Shown here: piece after piece, positions 1 through 7,099 of the stretch
How the letters are laid out: every line of letters begins with the position of its first letter
Position numbering within the stretch: the first letter of the stretch is position 1
NCBI GenBank assembly: GCA_045577475.1
Contig: JAZNIM010000143.1
Span: 1-31,586, forward strand
Direction of reading: 5' to 3'
DNA length: 31,586 bases
DNA from: UMGS1387 sp045577475
GTDB lineage: Bacteria > Bacillota > Clostridia > Oscillospirales > CAG-382
The notes under the pieces: generated by a model
What the model was told of the DNA's origin: nothing
Database searches by the model: none
Seen by the model: the letters and a program-made list of their open reading frames with translations, nothing else
Program-made: the position numbers and the translations under genes

Positions 1-181
1 AGTGAATCTATTTCTACAACCATCAACGTATCTAACTTAAAACAAAACTGACTCCGCTTGAATTACGAAGTCAGTATGTTACTTATAATTTGATTTTTGC
101 TACCATATAGGTTCTTTTTGTGCTGTCCATGCAAATTGGAGCAGCTTATAAGTGAACGGTTGTTAGTACTAAAATATCAAA
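1..181 (-). promoter_or_regulatory. rplA-rplJ spacer, candidate L10-type leader
   Basis: This is the stretch downstream of the rplA stop and, by the usual gene order, just upstream of rplJ, which is outside the window. On the minus strand it contains a small hairpin (122-125 with 142-145, and 127-129 with 137-139) and then a terminator-like hairpin at 47-75. Firmicute rplJL operons are commonly controlled by an L10-binding leader that ends in a terminator, so this is a plausible counterpart. I did not recognise the conserved core of the known L10 leader, so the assignment rests on position and the attenuator. Confidence 0.45.
40..75 (-). terminator. Terminator/attenuator ahead of rplJ
   Basis: A 10-bp stem (47-56 with 66-75, 9-nt loop) is followed on the minus strand by TTTTGTTTT. 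One pair is G-U on the minus strand and a C/A mismatch on the plus strand, so the hairpin is selected in the minus direction. It lies between rplA and the expected rplJ, which suggests partial termination (attenuation) and not the operon end. Confidence 0.6.
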
Positions 182-874
182 TTAGAGATACTTAGCTGCG
201 TTAACCTTAACGCCGGGGCCCATTGTAGAAGCAACTGCACAGGACTTGATGTACTGACCCTTAGCTGCAGCAGGCTTAGCCTTTACAACAGCAGCCATGA
301 GTGTGTCAAGATTTTCTGTGAGCTTCTGAGCACCGAAGGAAGCCTTACCAACGGGGCAGTGGATGATGTTCTGCTTGTCAAGACGGTATTCAATCTTACC
401 TGCCTTAGCATCTTCAACAGCCTTAGCTACGTCCATTGTTACAGTACCTGCCTTGGGGTTAGGCATAAGTCCCTTAGGACCGAGAACCTTACCGAGACGG
501 CCGATAACGCCCATCATGTCTGGAGTTGCGATTACAACGTCAAACTCAAACCAGTTTTCGCTTGTAATCTTAGCAACCATGTCTTCAGCACCTACGTAAT
601 CTGCACCTGCAGCTTCTGCGTCCTTAGCCTTGTCACCCTTAGCGAATACAAGTGTACGAACTGTCTTACCTGTACCGTGGGGGAGAACAACTGCGCCTCT
701 AACCTGCTGGTCAGCGTGACGGCTGTCAACACCGAGCTTGATGTGAACTTCAACTGTTTCGTCGAACTTTGCCTTGGAAGTCTTGCAAACCATGTCAAGA
801 GCTTCCTCTGTTTCGTAAAGCTTTGCTTTATCTATAAGCTTAGCACTTTCCTGATACTTCTTACCCTTATTCAT
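182..874 (-). CDS. rplA: 50S ribosomal protein L1
   Basis: L1 is the large-subunit protein that forms the mobile L1 stalk on 23S rRNA and takes part in release of E-site tRNA; in many bacteria it also represses its own mRNA. The 230-residue length is normal for the family. Recognisable stretches are the N-terminal KGKKYQESAK, the central FDVVIATPDMMG and GRLGKVLGPKGLMPNPK, which is the L1 signature, and the C-terminal STMGPGVKV. The start has an AGGGAGGT ribosome binding site. It follows rplK by 14 bp, as in the standard rplK-rplA pair, and is read from the same transcript as secE and nusG. Nothing is unusual in the protein. Confidence 0.97.
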   Translation of the reverse strand: MNKGKKYQESAKLIDKAKLYETEEALDMVCKTSKAKFDETVEVHIKLGVDSRHADQQVRGAVVLPHGTGKTVRTLVFAKGDKAKDAEAAGADYVGAEDMVAKITSENWFEFDVVIATPDMMGVIGRLGKVLGPKGLMPNPKAGTVTMDVAKAVEDAKAGKIEYRLDKQNIIHCPVGKASFGAQKLTENLDTLMAAVVKAKPAAAKGQYIKSCAVASTMGPGVKVNAAKYL

Positions 875-888
875 GTTTCTTACCTCCC

Positions 889-1314
889 TTAGTCAGCAAC
901 AACAACGCCCATGCTGCGTGCAGTACCTGCAATCATGCTCATTGCTGCTTCAAGAGAAGCTGCGTTGAGGTCGGGCATTTTCTGTTCTGCGATTTTCTGA
1001 ACCTGATCCTTGGTGATTGTAGCAACCTTGTTCTTGTTGGGCTCACCTGAAGCAGTTTCGATGCCGCAAGCCTTCTTGATAAGAACGGTTGCGGGGGGAG
1101 TCTTAGTGATGAAAGAGTATGAACGGTCTGCGTATACTGTAATTACAACGGGGATGATAAGACCCATATCAGCCTTAGTTCTTTCGTTGAATTCCTTACA
1201 GAAGCCGGCGATGTTAACACCGTGCTGACCGAGTGCGGGACCTACAGGAGGAGCGGGAAGAGCCTTTCCTGCGGGAATCTGAAGCTTAATGTAACCTGTT
1301 ATTTTCTTTGCCAT
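889..1314 (-). CDS. rplK: 50S ribosomal protein L11
   Basis: L11 binds the GTPase-associated region of 23S rRNA, the thiostrepton site, and with L10/L7-L12 forms the factor-binding stalk. The 141-residue length matches the family. The N-terminal domain shows the proline-rich PAGKALPAPPVGPALGQHG segment, and the C-terminal rRNA-binding domain carries KKACGIE and the terminal GTARSMGV signature. The start has a GGAGGTG ribosome binding site at 1324-1330. It is separated from nusG by an unusually structured 158-bp spacer, which is described separately, and is tightly followed by rplA. Confidence 0.97.
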   Translation of the reverse strand: MAKKITGYIKLQIPAGKALPAPPVGPALGQHGVNIAGFCKEFNERTKADMGLIIPVVITVYADRSYSFITKTPPATVLIKKACGIETASGEPNKNKVATITKDQVQKIAEQKMPDLNAASLEAAMSMIAGTARSMGVVVAD

Positions 1315-1472
1315 TTTGTTTACACCTCCAAATGTGGTAAATAATTCGGGACTTTAGTCCCTCCCACAGACAAGAATAATTCTTGTCCCTCGCAGCCTTT
1401 ACAATTTGTATTCAGCAGGCAAAAAGCCGAATACATAACTGCGAGTGTAATAATGATATTGTTTGAAGAACC
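1315..1472 (-). promoter_or_regulatory. Folded nusG-rplK spacer, candidate autoregulatory leader
   Basis: The spacer holds three consecutive inverted repeats. The first is a nested hairpin with an outer 7-bp stem (1389-1395 with 1439-1445), an inner 7-bp stem (1407-1413 with 1429-1435) and an apical GGC/GCC stem (1418-1420 with 1426-1428). The second is a perfect 9-bp inverted repeat with a 1-nt centre at 1369-1387. The third is a GGGACT/AGTCCC repeat at 1348-1361. No strong minus-strand U-run follows any of them, so they are not obvious terminators. L1 is known to bind the mRNA ahead of rplK in several bacteria, so an L1- or L11-responsive leader is a reasonable but unproven reading. Confidence 0.5.
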
Positions 1473-2081
1473 TTAGTCCTTCAGAGGTTCAACCTCATTT
1501 GCGTTCATTTCAACGTTAGTTTCTCTGCCGTTGATTAATGCCGCAACCTTGATTCTGCCGGAAGCAGAGTCGATTTCCTTGACTGTGGCAATAGAGCCTG
1601 CAAGAAAACCTGCAACGACGATAACGCTGTCGCCTACATTGTAAGCAGCCTCGCGTACACGTACGTCAACACCCAGTGCCGCAACCTCCTCCTCAGTAAG
1701 GGGAACGGGACGGCTTCCCGGGCCGACAAAGCCTGTAACGCCTCTGATATTTCTGATAACGTGCCAGCTTTCATCGTTCATAACCATTTTTACGAGTACA
1801 TAGCTCGGGAACATTTTGTGTTCCGTTGGTTTCTTTTCCTTGGGAGCCTTTTTGATTTCGTTTCCGTCATCATCATATTCAGGCTCAGAACCGGTGGAAT
1901 AGAGATAGTCGTCTGCCTCCTCCTGTGAGTCAACAACGATTTCGGTGGGGATTCTGGTCTCAAAAATAAGATCCTGCAATCCTCTGTACTCAACAAGACG
2001 CTCTATGTTTTCGGCAACCTTGTTTTCGTAACCGGAATATGTGTGGACTACATACCAGAGTGCCTGTGCTTCATTAGACAT
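1473..2081 (-). CDS. nusG: Transcription termination/antitermination factor NusG
   Basis: NusG is the Spt5-family elongation factor that binds RNA polymerase through its N-terminal NGN domain and contacts Rho or ribosomal S10 through its C-terminal KOW domain. The sequence shows the NGN start (ALWYVVHTYSGYENKVA), FPSYVLVKM and IRNIRGVTGFVGPGSRP, followed by the KOW domain (GDSVIVVAGFLAGSIATVKEID). At 202 residues it is longer than the usual 175-180; the excess is an acidic and lysine-rich insert at about residues 51-86, in the NGN loop before FPSYV. It has an AAGGAG site, follows secE by 22 bp, and belongs to the rpmG-secE-nusG-rplK-rplA transcript. Confidence 0.97.
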   Translation of the reverse strand: MSNEAQALWYVVHTYSGYENKVAENIERLVEYRGLQDLIFETRIPTEIVVDSQEEADDYLYSTGSEPEYDDDGNEIKKAPKEKKPTEHKMFPSYVLVKMVMNDESWHVIRNIRGVTGFVGPGSRPVPLTEEEVAALGVDVRVREAAYNVGDSVIVVAGFLAGSIATVKEIDSASGRIKVAALINGRETNVEMNANEVEPLKD

Positions 2082-2103
2082 CTGAATACTCCTTTACGGT
2101 AAA

Positions 2104-2328
2104 TTAACCAAGATTAACTTTGTCTGCGACAAACTGCAAAAGCTTTGAAAATCCTGTGTCGAGCAGGAATACAGCTAAAGCAACAATCACGATTGTAACG
2201 GCAACCACGCCGCTCTGACGAAGGGTGTCCTTCTTGTCAGGCCAAACGATTTTCTTGAACTCGCTCTTGTAGTCCTTGAAAAACTTTTTAACCTTAGAAT
2301 CCTTCTGTACCTTTACTTCATCTGCCAT
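2104..2328 (-). CDS. secE: Preprotein translocase subunit SecE
   Basis: SecE is the small essential subunit that clamps SecY in the SecYEG protein-conducting channel of the cytoplasmic membrane. The 74-residue protein has the short Gram-positive form. It has a charged N-terminus, the conserved amphipathic segment with FKKIVWPDKKDT at about residues 24-36, and one C-terminal transmembrane helix at about 42-62. It starts at an ATG preceded by AAAGGAGG and lies between rpmG and nusG, the usual place for secE in Firmicutes. Confidence 0.95.
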   Translation of the reverse strand: MADEVKVQKDSKVKKFFKDYKSEFKKIVWPDKKDTLRQSGVVAVTIVIVALAVFLLDTGFSKLLQFVADKVNLG

Positions 2329-2357
2329 CGTTTTTTCCTCCTTTCAATTACGAATCC

Positions 2358-2507
2358 TTACTTGGATTCCTTGTGAAGGGTGTGTTTACGGCAGAAACGG
2401 CAATACTTGTTGAACTCAAGACGATCGGGATCGTTCTTCTTGTTCTTGGTAGTGTCGTAATTTCTTTGTTTGCATTCGCTGCAAACGAGTGTGATTTTCA
2501 CTCTCAT
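2358..2507 (-). CDS. rpmG: 50S ribosomal protein L33
   Basis: This 49-residue gene encodes the small zinc-ribbon protein L33 of the large subunit. It reads MRVKITLVC at the start and ends CRKHTLHKESK. Both cysteine pairs, CSEC at residues 9-12 and CRFC at 36-39, are present, so this is the zinc-binding (C+) form, used when zinc is sufficient. The start is preceded by GGAGGTG. It is the first gene of the operon and lies 29 bp upstream of secE. It is easily missed because of its size, but the product is unmistakable. Confidence 0.95.
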   Translation of the reverse strand: MRVKITLVCSECKQRNYDTTKNKKNDPDRLEFNKYCRFCRKHTLHKESK

Positions 2508-2586
2508 TTCTACACCTCCCGGTAAATATAAATGTTTTTACCTCCCTCGACATGGAGCCTTTTGAAGTGCCGTTTTTGGGCATAAC

Positions 2587-2613
2587 AAAAAAACTCTCCA
2601 ACAGAGGTAGAGT
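2587..2613 (-). terminator. Weak terminator-like hairpin at start of rpmG leader
   Basis: On the minus strand a 5-bp stem (2609-2613 with 2593-2597) plus an inner CC/GG pair is followed by seven Us. It begins at about the predicted transcription start of the rpmG operon, so it could be an early attenuator or an accidental hairpin. The stem is short, so confidence is low. Confidence 0.25.
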
Positions 2614-2614
2614 T

Positions 2615-2643
2615 AGTTTACCACATTTTTATTGGTTTGTCAA
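2615..2643 (-). promoter_or_regulatory. Promoter of the rpmG-secE-nusG operon
   Basis: On the minus strand there is a perfect -35 TTGACA (2638-2643), a 17-bp spacer and a -10 TAAACT (2615-2620). It lies about 110 bp upstream of rpmG, leaving a roughly 100-nt leader. Confidence 0.65.
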
Positions 2644-2714
2644 GGGCTTTTTGCAAAAAAATCAATGCTGTGTACACAAATATTGATTTATACAATTAAA
2701 TGTCGAAAAATCCA

Positions 2715-2743
2715 TTGACCTTTGTGTATAATTGTAATATATT
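2715..2743 (+). promoter_or_regulatory. Promoter of the GH20-like gene
   Basis: TTGACC (2715-2720), 17-bp spacer, TATATT (2738-2743), about 45 bp upstream of the start codon at 2789. It diverges from the rpmG operon promoter. Confidence 0.6.
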
Positions 2744-2788
2744 ATACTTGTAGAAATCAAAACCATAAATGATGGAGGGAGAAGAGAA

Positions 2789-3733
2789 ATGAAAAACAAA
2801 ATCTGGGCATATTTTATGCAGCTTGGTCAGGGAATGTGGAACGATTATCCACCCGGGGACGGCGGAAGATGCATTGACGAAACGCCGTTGAAGCTTGACG
2901 ATGATACCTGGAACAAAATCATTGACAGACTTGTAAAAACGGGGGCTGCAAACACTCTTGTTATTGATGTCGGCGACGGTATACAGTACGAAACTCATCC
3001 TGAAATTAACAGAGTGGGTGCTTGGTCAAAGCAGAAGCTTGCAGATGAAATTGCAAGACTGCGTGCTTTCGGCTTCAAGGTTTATCCAAAGCTCAATTTC
3101 TCTACAGGTCACGATAAATGGATGGGAATTTATTCGAGAATGGTATCTACACCTCAGTACTATACCTTCTGCAAGGATGTAATTGACGAGGTCAGCGAGC
3201 TTTTCGGGAATACCGAGCTTTTCCATCTCGGCATGGACGAGGAGTGTCTGTCAATTCAGCAAAAGCTTCCTATATGTATTATCAGACACGGAGAGCTTTA
3301 CTGGCATGATGTGAATTACCTGTTCAAGCTTGTGCAGAACAGAGGTGCAAGACCTTGGGTTTGGGCAGATTACGTATGGCATACCAAGGATAGAGAAAAA
3401 GAATTTCTCGAACATATGTCACATGAAGCACTTCTCAGTAACTGGTATTATCAGAGATTCAATGACCCCGAAAATGACTGGCATTATCCTGCGTATAAGG
3501 CATATGAGCTTCTTGACAAGCACGGCTATGAGCAGGTGCCTACGGGCAGTAACTTTGTTCACCGTGATAACTTTGAGCTTACGGTTGACCATTGTATAAA
3601 GCATATTTCCGATGACAAGCTTCTGGGCTTCTTTATGGCACCATGGAAGATTACAATGCCTGAATTTGCCGACCATCATATTGAAGGTGTTGACGCAATG
3701 GCGGAAACAAGAGCAAAATTCGGCGGAATGTAA
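2789..3733 (+). CDS. GH20-like TIM-barrel protein of unknown substrate
   Basis: This 314-residue protein has no signal peptide and appears cytoplasmic. The strongest clue is FHLGMDEE at about residues 145-152, which resembles the H-x-G-x-D-E acid pair that defines glycoside hydrolase family 20 hexosaminidases. Alternating beta/alpha segments such as NTLVIDVGDG, GFKVYPKLNF and RPWVWADYVW fit a TIM barrel. It lacks the N-terminal accessory domain of classical GH20 enzymes and is a lone catalytic-domain-sized protein. It starts at an ATG with a GGAGGGAGAAG site and has its own promoter and terminator, so it is monocistronic. A glycosidase-like role is inferred; the substrate is unknown and it could have a non-hydrolytic function. 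Confidence 0.6.
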   Translation: MKNKIWAYFMQLGQGMWNDYPPGDGGRCIDETPLKLDDDTWNKIIDRLVKTGAANTLVIDVGDGIQYETHPEINRVGAWSKQKLADEIARLRAFGFKVYPKLNFSTGHDKWMGIYSRMVSTPQYYTFCKDVIDEVSELFGNTELFHLGMDEECLSIQQKLPICIIRHGELYWHDVNYLFKLVQNRGARPWVWADYVWHTKDREKEFLEHMSHEALLSNWYYQRFNDPENDWHYPAYKAYELLDKHGYEQVPTGSNFVHRDNFELTVDHCIKHISDDKLLGFFMAPWKITMPEFADHHIEGVDAMAETRAKFGGM

Positions 3734-3750
3734 TTACATAATTTTATGTA

Positions 3751-3795
3751 AAAAAACAAGGCTTATCTCGGTTTTCGGGATAAGCCTTTGGTTTT
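3751..3795. terminator. Bidirectional terminator
   Basis: A perfect 10-bp stem (3758-3767 with 3779-3788) is flanked by a T-rich tail on plus (TTGGTTTT) and by TTGTTTTTTT on minus. It ends the GH20-like transcript and backs up termination of the convergent acyl-CoA synthetase gene. Confidence 0.85.
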
Positions 3796-3800
3796 GCAGC

Positions 3801-3844
3801 ATAAAAAAGAAAGAGACTGTATCAAAACAAATTGATACAGCCTC
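3801..3844 (-). terminator. Terminator of the acyl-CoA synthetase gene
   Basis: A 13-bp stem (3813-3825 with 3832-3844) has a G-U pair on the minus strand where the plus strand has an A/C mismatch, and is followed on minus by TTTCTTTTTT. Its core GTATCAA/TTGATAC resembles the hairpin at 14601-14632. Confidence 0.8.
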
Positions 3845-3875
3845 GCTGATGCATATTATAATGAAATAATCCGAT

Positions 3876-5525
3876 TTAGCCCAGCTTAATTTCGTTCTGC
3901 TTTGCAACAACGTTTTCGCCGCAGTAGATTTTACGAAGCTTGGGCTTTTCGATTTTGCCTGTGGGATTGCGTGGAATGTCCGCAAAGATAACCTGCTTGG
4001 GACGCTTGTAACGGGGCATACCCATACAGAACTGATTGATTTCGTCAACGGTACATTCAAAGCCGTCCTTGATTTCAATGATGGCTGTTGCCTTTTCGCC
4101 GAGTCTTGCATCCGGTGTACCGATAACCGCAACGTCCTTAACCTTGTCGTTCTGACGGATGAAGTTTTCAATTTCAACGGGATAAAGGTTTTCACCGCCC
4201 GAGATGATAACGTCCTTCTTTCTGTCAACAAGGAAGATAAAGCCGTCCTCGTCCTGCATTGCCATGTCGCCTGTCATGAGCCATTCGCCGTAAAGGCTTG
4301 CTTCGGTTGCTTTTTCGTCACGGAAGTAGCACTTCATAACGGAGGGACCCTTAACCGCAAGCTCACCGACCTCGCCCTGCTTTACGGGATTCTTGTTTTC
4401 GTCGAAAATCACACATTCCCAGTCAGTTCCGGGTATACCGATAGCACCCACCTTGTGGATGTTTTCAATGCCAAGGTGTACACAGCCTGGACCGAGGGAC
4501 TCGGTAAGACCGTAGTTTGTGTCGTATTCGTGGTGGGGGAAAACAGACTTCCAACGCTTGATAAGACTTGGAGGAACAGGCTGAGCACCGATGTGCATAA
4601 GACGCCACTGGTCAAGCTTGTAATCCTCAAGCTCCAAAAGTCCCGAATCAATGGCATCAAGAATATCCTGTGCCCACGGAACGAGAAGCCAGCAGATGGT
4701 ACACCTTTCCTCGGAAATTGTCTGAATAATCCACTTGGGACTTACGCCTCTGAGAATGATACCCTTGCCGCCTACGATAAATGAACCGAACCAGTGCATC
4801 TTTGCACCTGTGTGGTAAAGGGGAGGGATGCAGAGGAATACGTCGTCCTTTGTCTGATGGTGGTTGTTGTTCTCGGTGTAGCAGGAGGCAAGCACACTCT
4901 TGTGTGTGTGCAAAACTGCCTTTGGAAAGCCTGTTGTACCCGATGAGAAGTATATTGCCGCATCGTCTTCTTCGGAAATGTTAATATGTACGTTAGCCTC
5001 TGTCATGTCAGCAATAAGGTCTTCGTAGAAGCCTGCATAGGAAGGGCAGTCCTTTTTGTTGCCGACGAAAATAAACTCACGGATGCCTGTAAGGCTGTCC
5101 TTGATTGCGTCGATACGTGAAATGAACTCAGGACCGAAAACAAGAACGTCTGACTGAGAAAGCTCAAGACAGTACTTGATTTCATCGGCACTGAAGCGGA
5201 AGTTCATGGGAGCAACAACTGCACCCGTTTTGAGAATACCGAAGTAAATGGGAAGCCAGTCAATGCAGTTCATGAGAAGAAGTGCAACCTTTGTTCCCTT
5301 TGTAATGCCTTCGCCTAAAAGATAGTGGCTGAGCTTGTTTGCCTTGCCTTCAAACTCTTTCCATGTAATTTCATGTCTGTGGCTGGGTTTTGGAATAGCT
5401 TCAACTAAGTCGTATTCCTCCCATGCCTTGTCGATTTTTTCCCTGATTTCGGGATTTACCTCAACCAAGGCTACGTCATCGGGATACAGCCTTGCATTTT
5501 GAGTAAGTACGTCTGTAATTATCAT
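3876..5525 (-). CDS. Acyl-CoA synthetase (AMP-forming, class I)
   Basis: The 549-residue enzyme belongs to the ANL superfamily, which activates a carboxylic acid to an acyl-adenylate and transfers it to CoA. The core motifs are intact. These are the phosphate-binding SSGTTGFPK (about 194-202), YGLTES (338-343), TGD (418-420), DRKKDVIISGGENLYP (434-449) and the catalytic lysine in PTGKIEK (Lys524). The length fits medium/long-chain fatty-acid ligases, but the chain length used cannot be read from sequence. The ATG is preceded by AGAGGA. It is monocistronic, with a clear promoter and terminator. Aromatic-acid or short-chain ligases are alternatives. Confidence 0.88.
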   Translation of the reverse strand: MIITDVLTQNARLYPDDVALVEVNPEIREKIDKAWEEYDLVEAIPKPSHRHEITWKEFEGKANKLSHYLLGEGITKGTKVALLLMNCIDWLPIYFGILKTGAVVAPMNFRFSADEIKYCLELSQSDVLVFGPEFISRIDAIKDSLTGIREFIFVGNKKDCPSYAGFYEDLIADMTEANVHINISEEDDAAIYFSSGTTGFPKAVLHTHKSVLASCYTENNNHHQTKDDVFLCIPPLYHTGAKMHWFGSFIVGGKGIILRGVSPKWIIQTISEERCTICWLLVPWAQDILDAIDSGLLELEDYKLDQWRLMHIGAQPVPPSLIKRWKSVFPHHEYDTNYGLTESLGPGCVHLGIENIHKVGAIGIPGTDWECVIFDENKNPVKQGEVGELAVKGPSVMKCYFRDEKATEASLYGEWLMTGDMAMQDEDGFIFLVDRKKDVIISGGENLYPVEIENFIRQNDKVKDVAVIGTPDARLGEKATAIIEIKDGFECTVDEINQFCMGMPRYKRPKQVIFADIPRNPTGKIEKPKLRKIYCGENVVAKQNEIKLG

Positions 5526-5577
5526 TGTTTAATCCTCTTTTGAATATTCGTATTTTGAAAACAAAAAACTAAATTGT

Positions 5578-5606
5578 ATTATAACACACAAATCTTATCA
5601 TTGCAA
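5578..5606 (-). promoter_or_regulatory. Promoter of the acyl-CoA synthetase gene
   Basis: Minus strand TTGCAA (5601-5606), 17-bp spacer, perfect TATAAT (5578-5583), leaving a leader of about 45 nt. Confidence 0.7.
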
Positions 5607-5662
5607 GAAAAAATACAATAATTCCTCACAATTTTACAATCTGCCTTTATTTTTCGGAAAAA

Positions 5663-6373
5663 TTAATTGTTTTTTAATATTTCCAGCTCATTTGAAGTGA
5701 GATTTCTCCATTCGCCTTCCTCAAGGGACTCATCAAGAGTTATTCCGCCGAAGGACAGGCGTTTAAGAAACAGCACCTCTTTTTCACCGCAGGCATAGCA
5801 AAGACGCTTGATTTCGTGAAATTTTCCTTCCGTCAGAGTTATCCTTCCGAAACACGGGTCGTCGCATATTTCAAGAATTGCTTCCTTTGTCTTTTTGCCG
5901 TCCATCATGATGCCGTTTTTCATGAGCAGAGCATCCGCTTGGGTAAATGGCTTGTCGCATTGTACATAATACAGCTTTTGGGCATGATGCTTTGGTGAAA
6001 GGAGCTTGTGGGCAAGTGCACCGTCGGTGGTCATTATGAGAAGTCCAACAGTGTCCTTGTCAAGACGTCCGCAGGGAAACAGTCCTTTATCGGCATAGCT
6101 CTTGTCAAAAAGACTGAGAACGGTTTTTTCACGCATGTCGTCCGTTGAGGAAATAAGTCCTGCCGGTTTGTTGAGCATAATATAAAGATTTTCGCTGTAC
6201 TGTACTTGCTTGCCGTCAATAGTTACACAGGCTGTTTCGTCAACCTTTGTTTCACTCTTTTTTATAACAGCTCCGTCAACACTGATGCGTCCCGATTTTA
6301 TCATTACCGCCGCATCCTTTCGGCTGATTACAAGTGAGGATGAAATAAGCTTGTCAAGTCTGATTTGAGCCAA
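5663..6373 (-). CDS. rsuA: RsuA-family 16S rRNA pseudouridine synthase
   Basis: This enzyme isomerises a uridine in 16S rRNA; the family type enzyme modifies position 516. An N-terminal S4 RNA-binding domain (about residues 1-45, with LDKLISSSLVISRKDA) is followed by the catalytic domain with the family motif CGRLDKDTVGLL, whose Asp105 is the catalytic residue, and KFHEIKRLC near residue 185. The 236-residue length is normal. The start codon is TTG, the only plausible one, 8 nt after an AAGGCGGTG site. It has its own promoter and no clear terminator, so some read-through into the next minus-strand gene is possible. RluB/RluE-type activity cannot be excluded from sequence alone. Confidence 0.88.
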   Translation of the reverse strand: MAQIRLDKLISSSLVISRKDAAVMIKSGRISVDGAVIKKSETKVDETACVTIDGKQVQYSENLYIMLNKPAGLISSTDDMREKTVLSLFDKSYADKGLFPCGRLDKDTVGLLIMTTDGALAHKLLSPKHHAQKLYYVQCDKPFTQADALLMKNGIMMDGKKTKEAILEICDDPCFGRITLTEGKFHEIKRLCYACGEKEVLFLKRLSFGGITLDESLEEGEWRNLTSNELEILKNN

Positions 6374-6402
6374 TTCTTACACCGCCTTTTAAAGTCTGTA
6401 CT

Positions 6403-6431
6403 ATTTTAACATAAATTTACACTTTTTACAA
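6403..6431 (-). promoter_or_regulatory. Promoter of rsuA
   Basis: Minus strand TTGTAA (6426-6431), 17-bp spacer, TAAAAT (6403-6408) preceded by TGT, an extended -10. The leader is short. Confidence 0.5.
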
Positions 6432-6463
6432 TACATAAAAGCATAAAAAACAGAAAATCAAGG

Positions 6464-6492
6464 TTGACATTAAGGGGCAAAAACGTTATAAT
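6464..6492 (+). promoter_or_regulatory. Promoter of the 6578-10834 operon
   Basis: Perfect TTGACA (6464-6469), 17-bp spacer, perfect TATAAT (6487-6492), about 85 bp ahead of the first start codon. It should be a strong constitutive promoter. Confidence 0.85.
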
Positions 6493-6577
6493 ATTATGAG
6501 GTGGAATTTAAAAGGAATATTATGTTTTCTTTGAAAGTAGTATGTATTGAAATATATTTTTGACAGGTGGTAATCGG

Positions 6578-7087
6578 ATGGCAGCAGCAGTAGAAAGCTT
6601 TCTTGCATCTCTCGGAATAGGCAACGAGCTGATAATGTTTATCATATCCGTCATTCCCTTCATTGAGCTTAGGGGCGGAATTCTTTGGGGACATGCAATG
6701 GGTATAAACCCAATTGAGGTTTTTTTGATTTGTTTTATTGCAAACTGTATTCCGATACCTTTTGTGATATTGCTTGCAAGACCTGTTTTTGCTTGGTTGA
6801 AGCGGTTCGGGATTTTCAAGAAAATAATAGAGAAAATTGAAAATAAGGTTGAAAAAAAGGCTGATCAGGTTAAGGCACATAAATTTGAAATGCTGGGATT
6901 GTTTCTTTTCGTGGCAATACCCCTTCCGGGAACAGGTGCATATACAGGCTCGCTTATTGCAGCACTTCTCAAAATGAGATTAAAGCACGCTGTGCCTGCA
7001 ATTGTTCTGGGCGTATTTACCGCAGGACTTATTATGACACTTGCTTCAATGGGGCTGTTCTCATTTATAGGAATAGCGGCAAATTAA
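6578..7087 (+). CDS. Small multidrug export-family membrane protein
   Basis: A hydrophobic protein of about 169 residues of the family named after a putative small multidrug exporter (Sm_multidrug_ex). Family features are visible: an N-terminal helix followed by IPFIELRGGILWG, a second helix followed by an amphipathic lysine-rich loop (about residues 75-105), and FVAIPLPGTGAYTG, which is the second half of an inverted repeat. The real substrate of the family is not established. The ATG at 6578 is preferred over the upstream in-frame TTG at 6560 because AGGTGG lies 7 nt ahead of it. It is first gene of the operon and is followed 12 bp later by the CPBP gene. Confidence 0.8.
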   Translation: MAAAVESFLASLGIGNELIMFIISVIPFIELRGGILWGHAMGINPIEVFLICFIANCIPIPFVILLARPVFAWLKRFGIFKKIIEKIENKVEKKADQVKAHKFEMLGLFLFVAIPLPGTGAYTGSLIAALLKMRLKHAVPAIVLGVFTAGLIMTLASMGLFSFIGIAAN

Positions 7088-7099
7088 GGATAGGTGAAA

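Noticed and set aside
359..892. Plus-strand ORF overlapping rplA
   Set aside because: It lies entirely opposite the L1 gene and has no binding site or recognisable domain.
2416..2601. Minus-strand 61-codon ORF overlapping rpmG and its leader
   Set aside because: It is out of frame with L33, which is unmistakable. Its start has no binding site and it lies in the rpmG leader.
6494..6880. Minus-strand ORF opposite the small exporter gene
   Set aside because: It is antisense to the promoter and start of a well-supported membrane protein, with biased composition.
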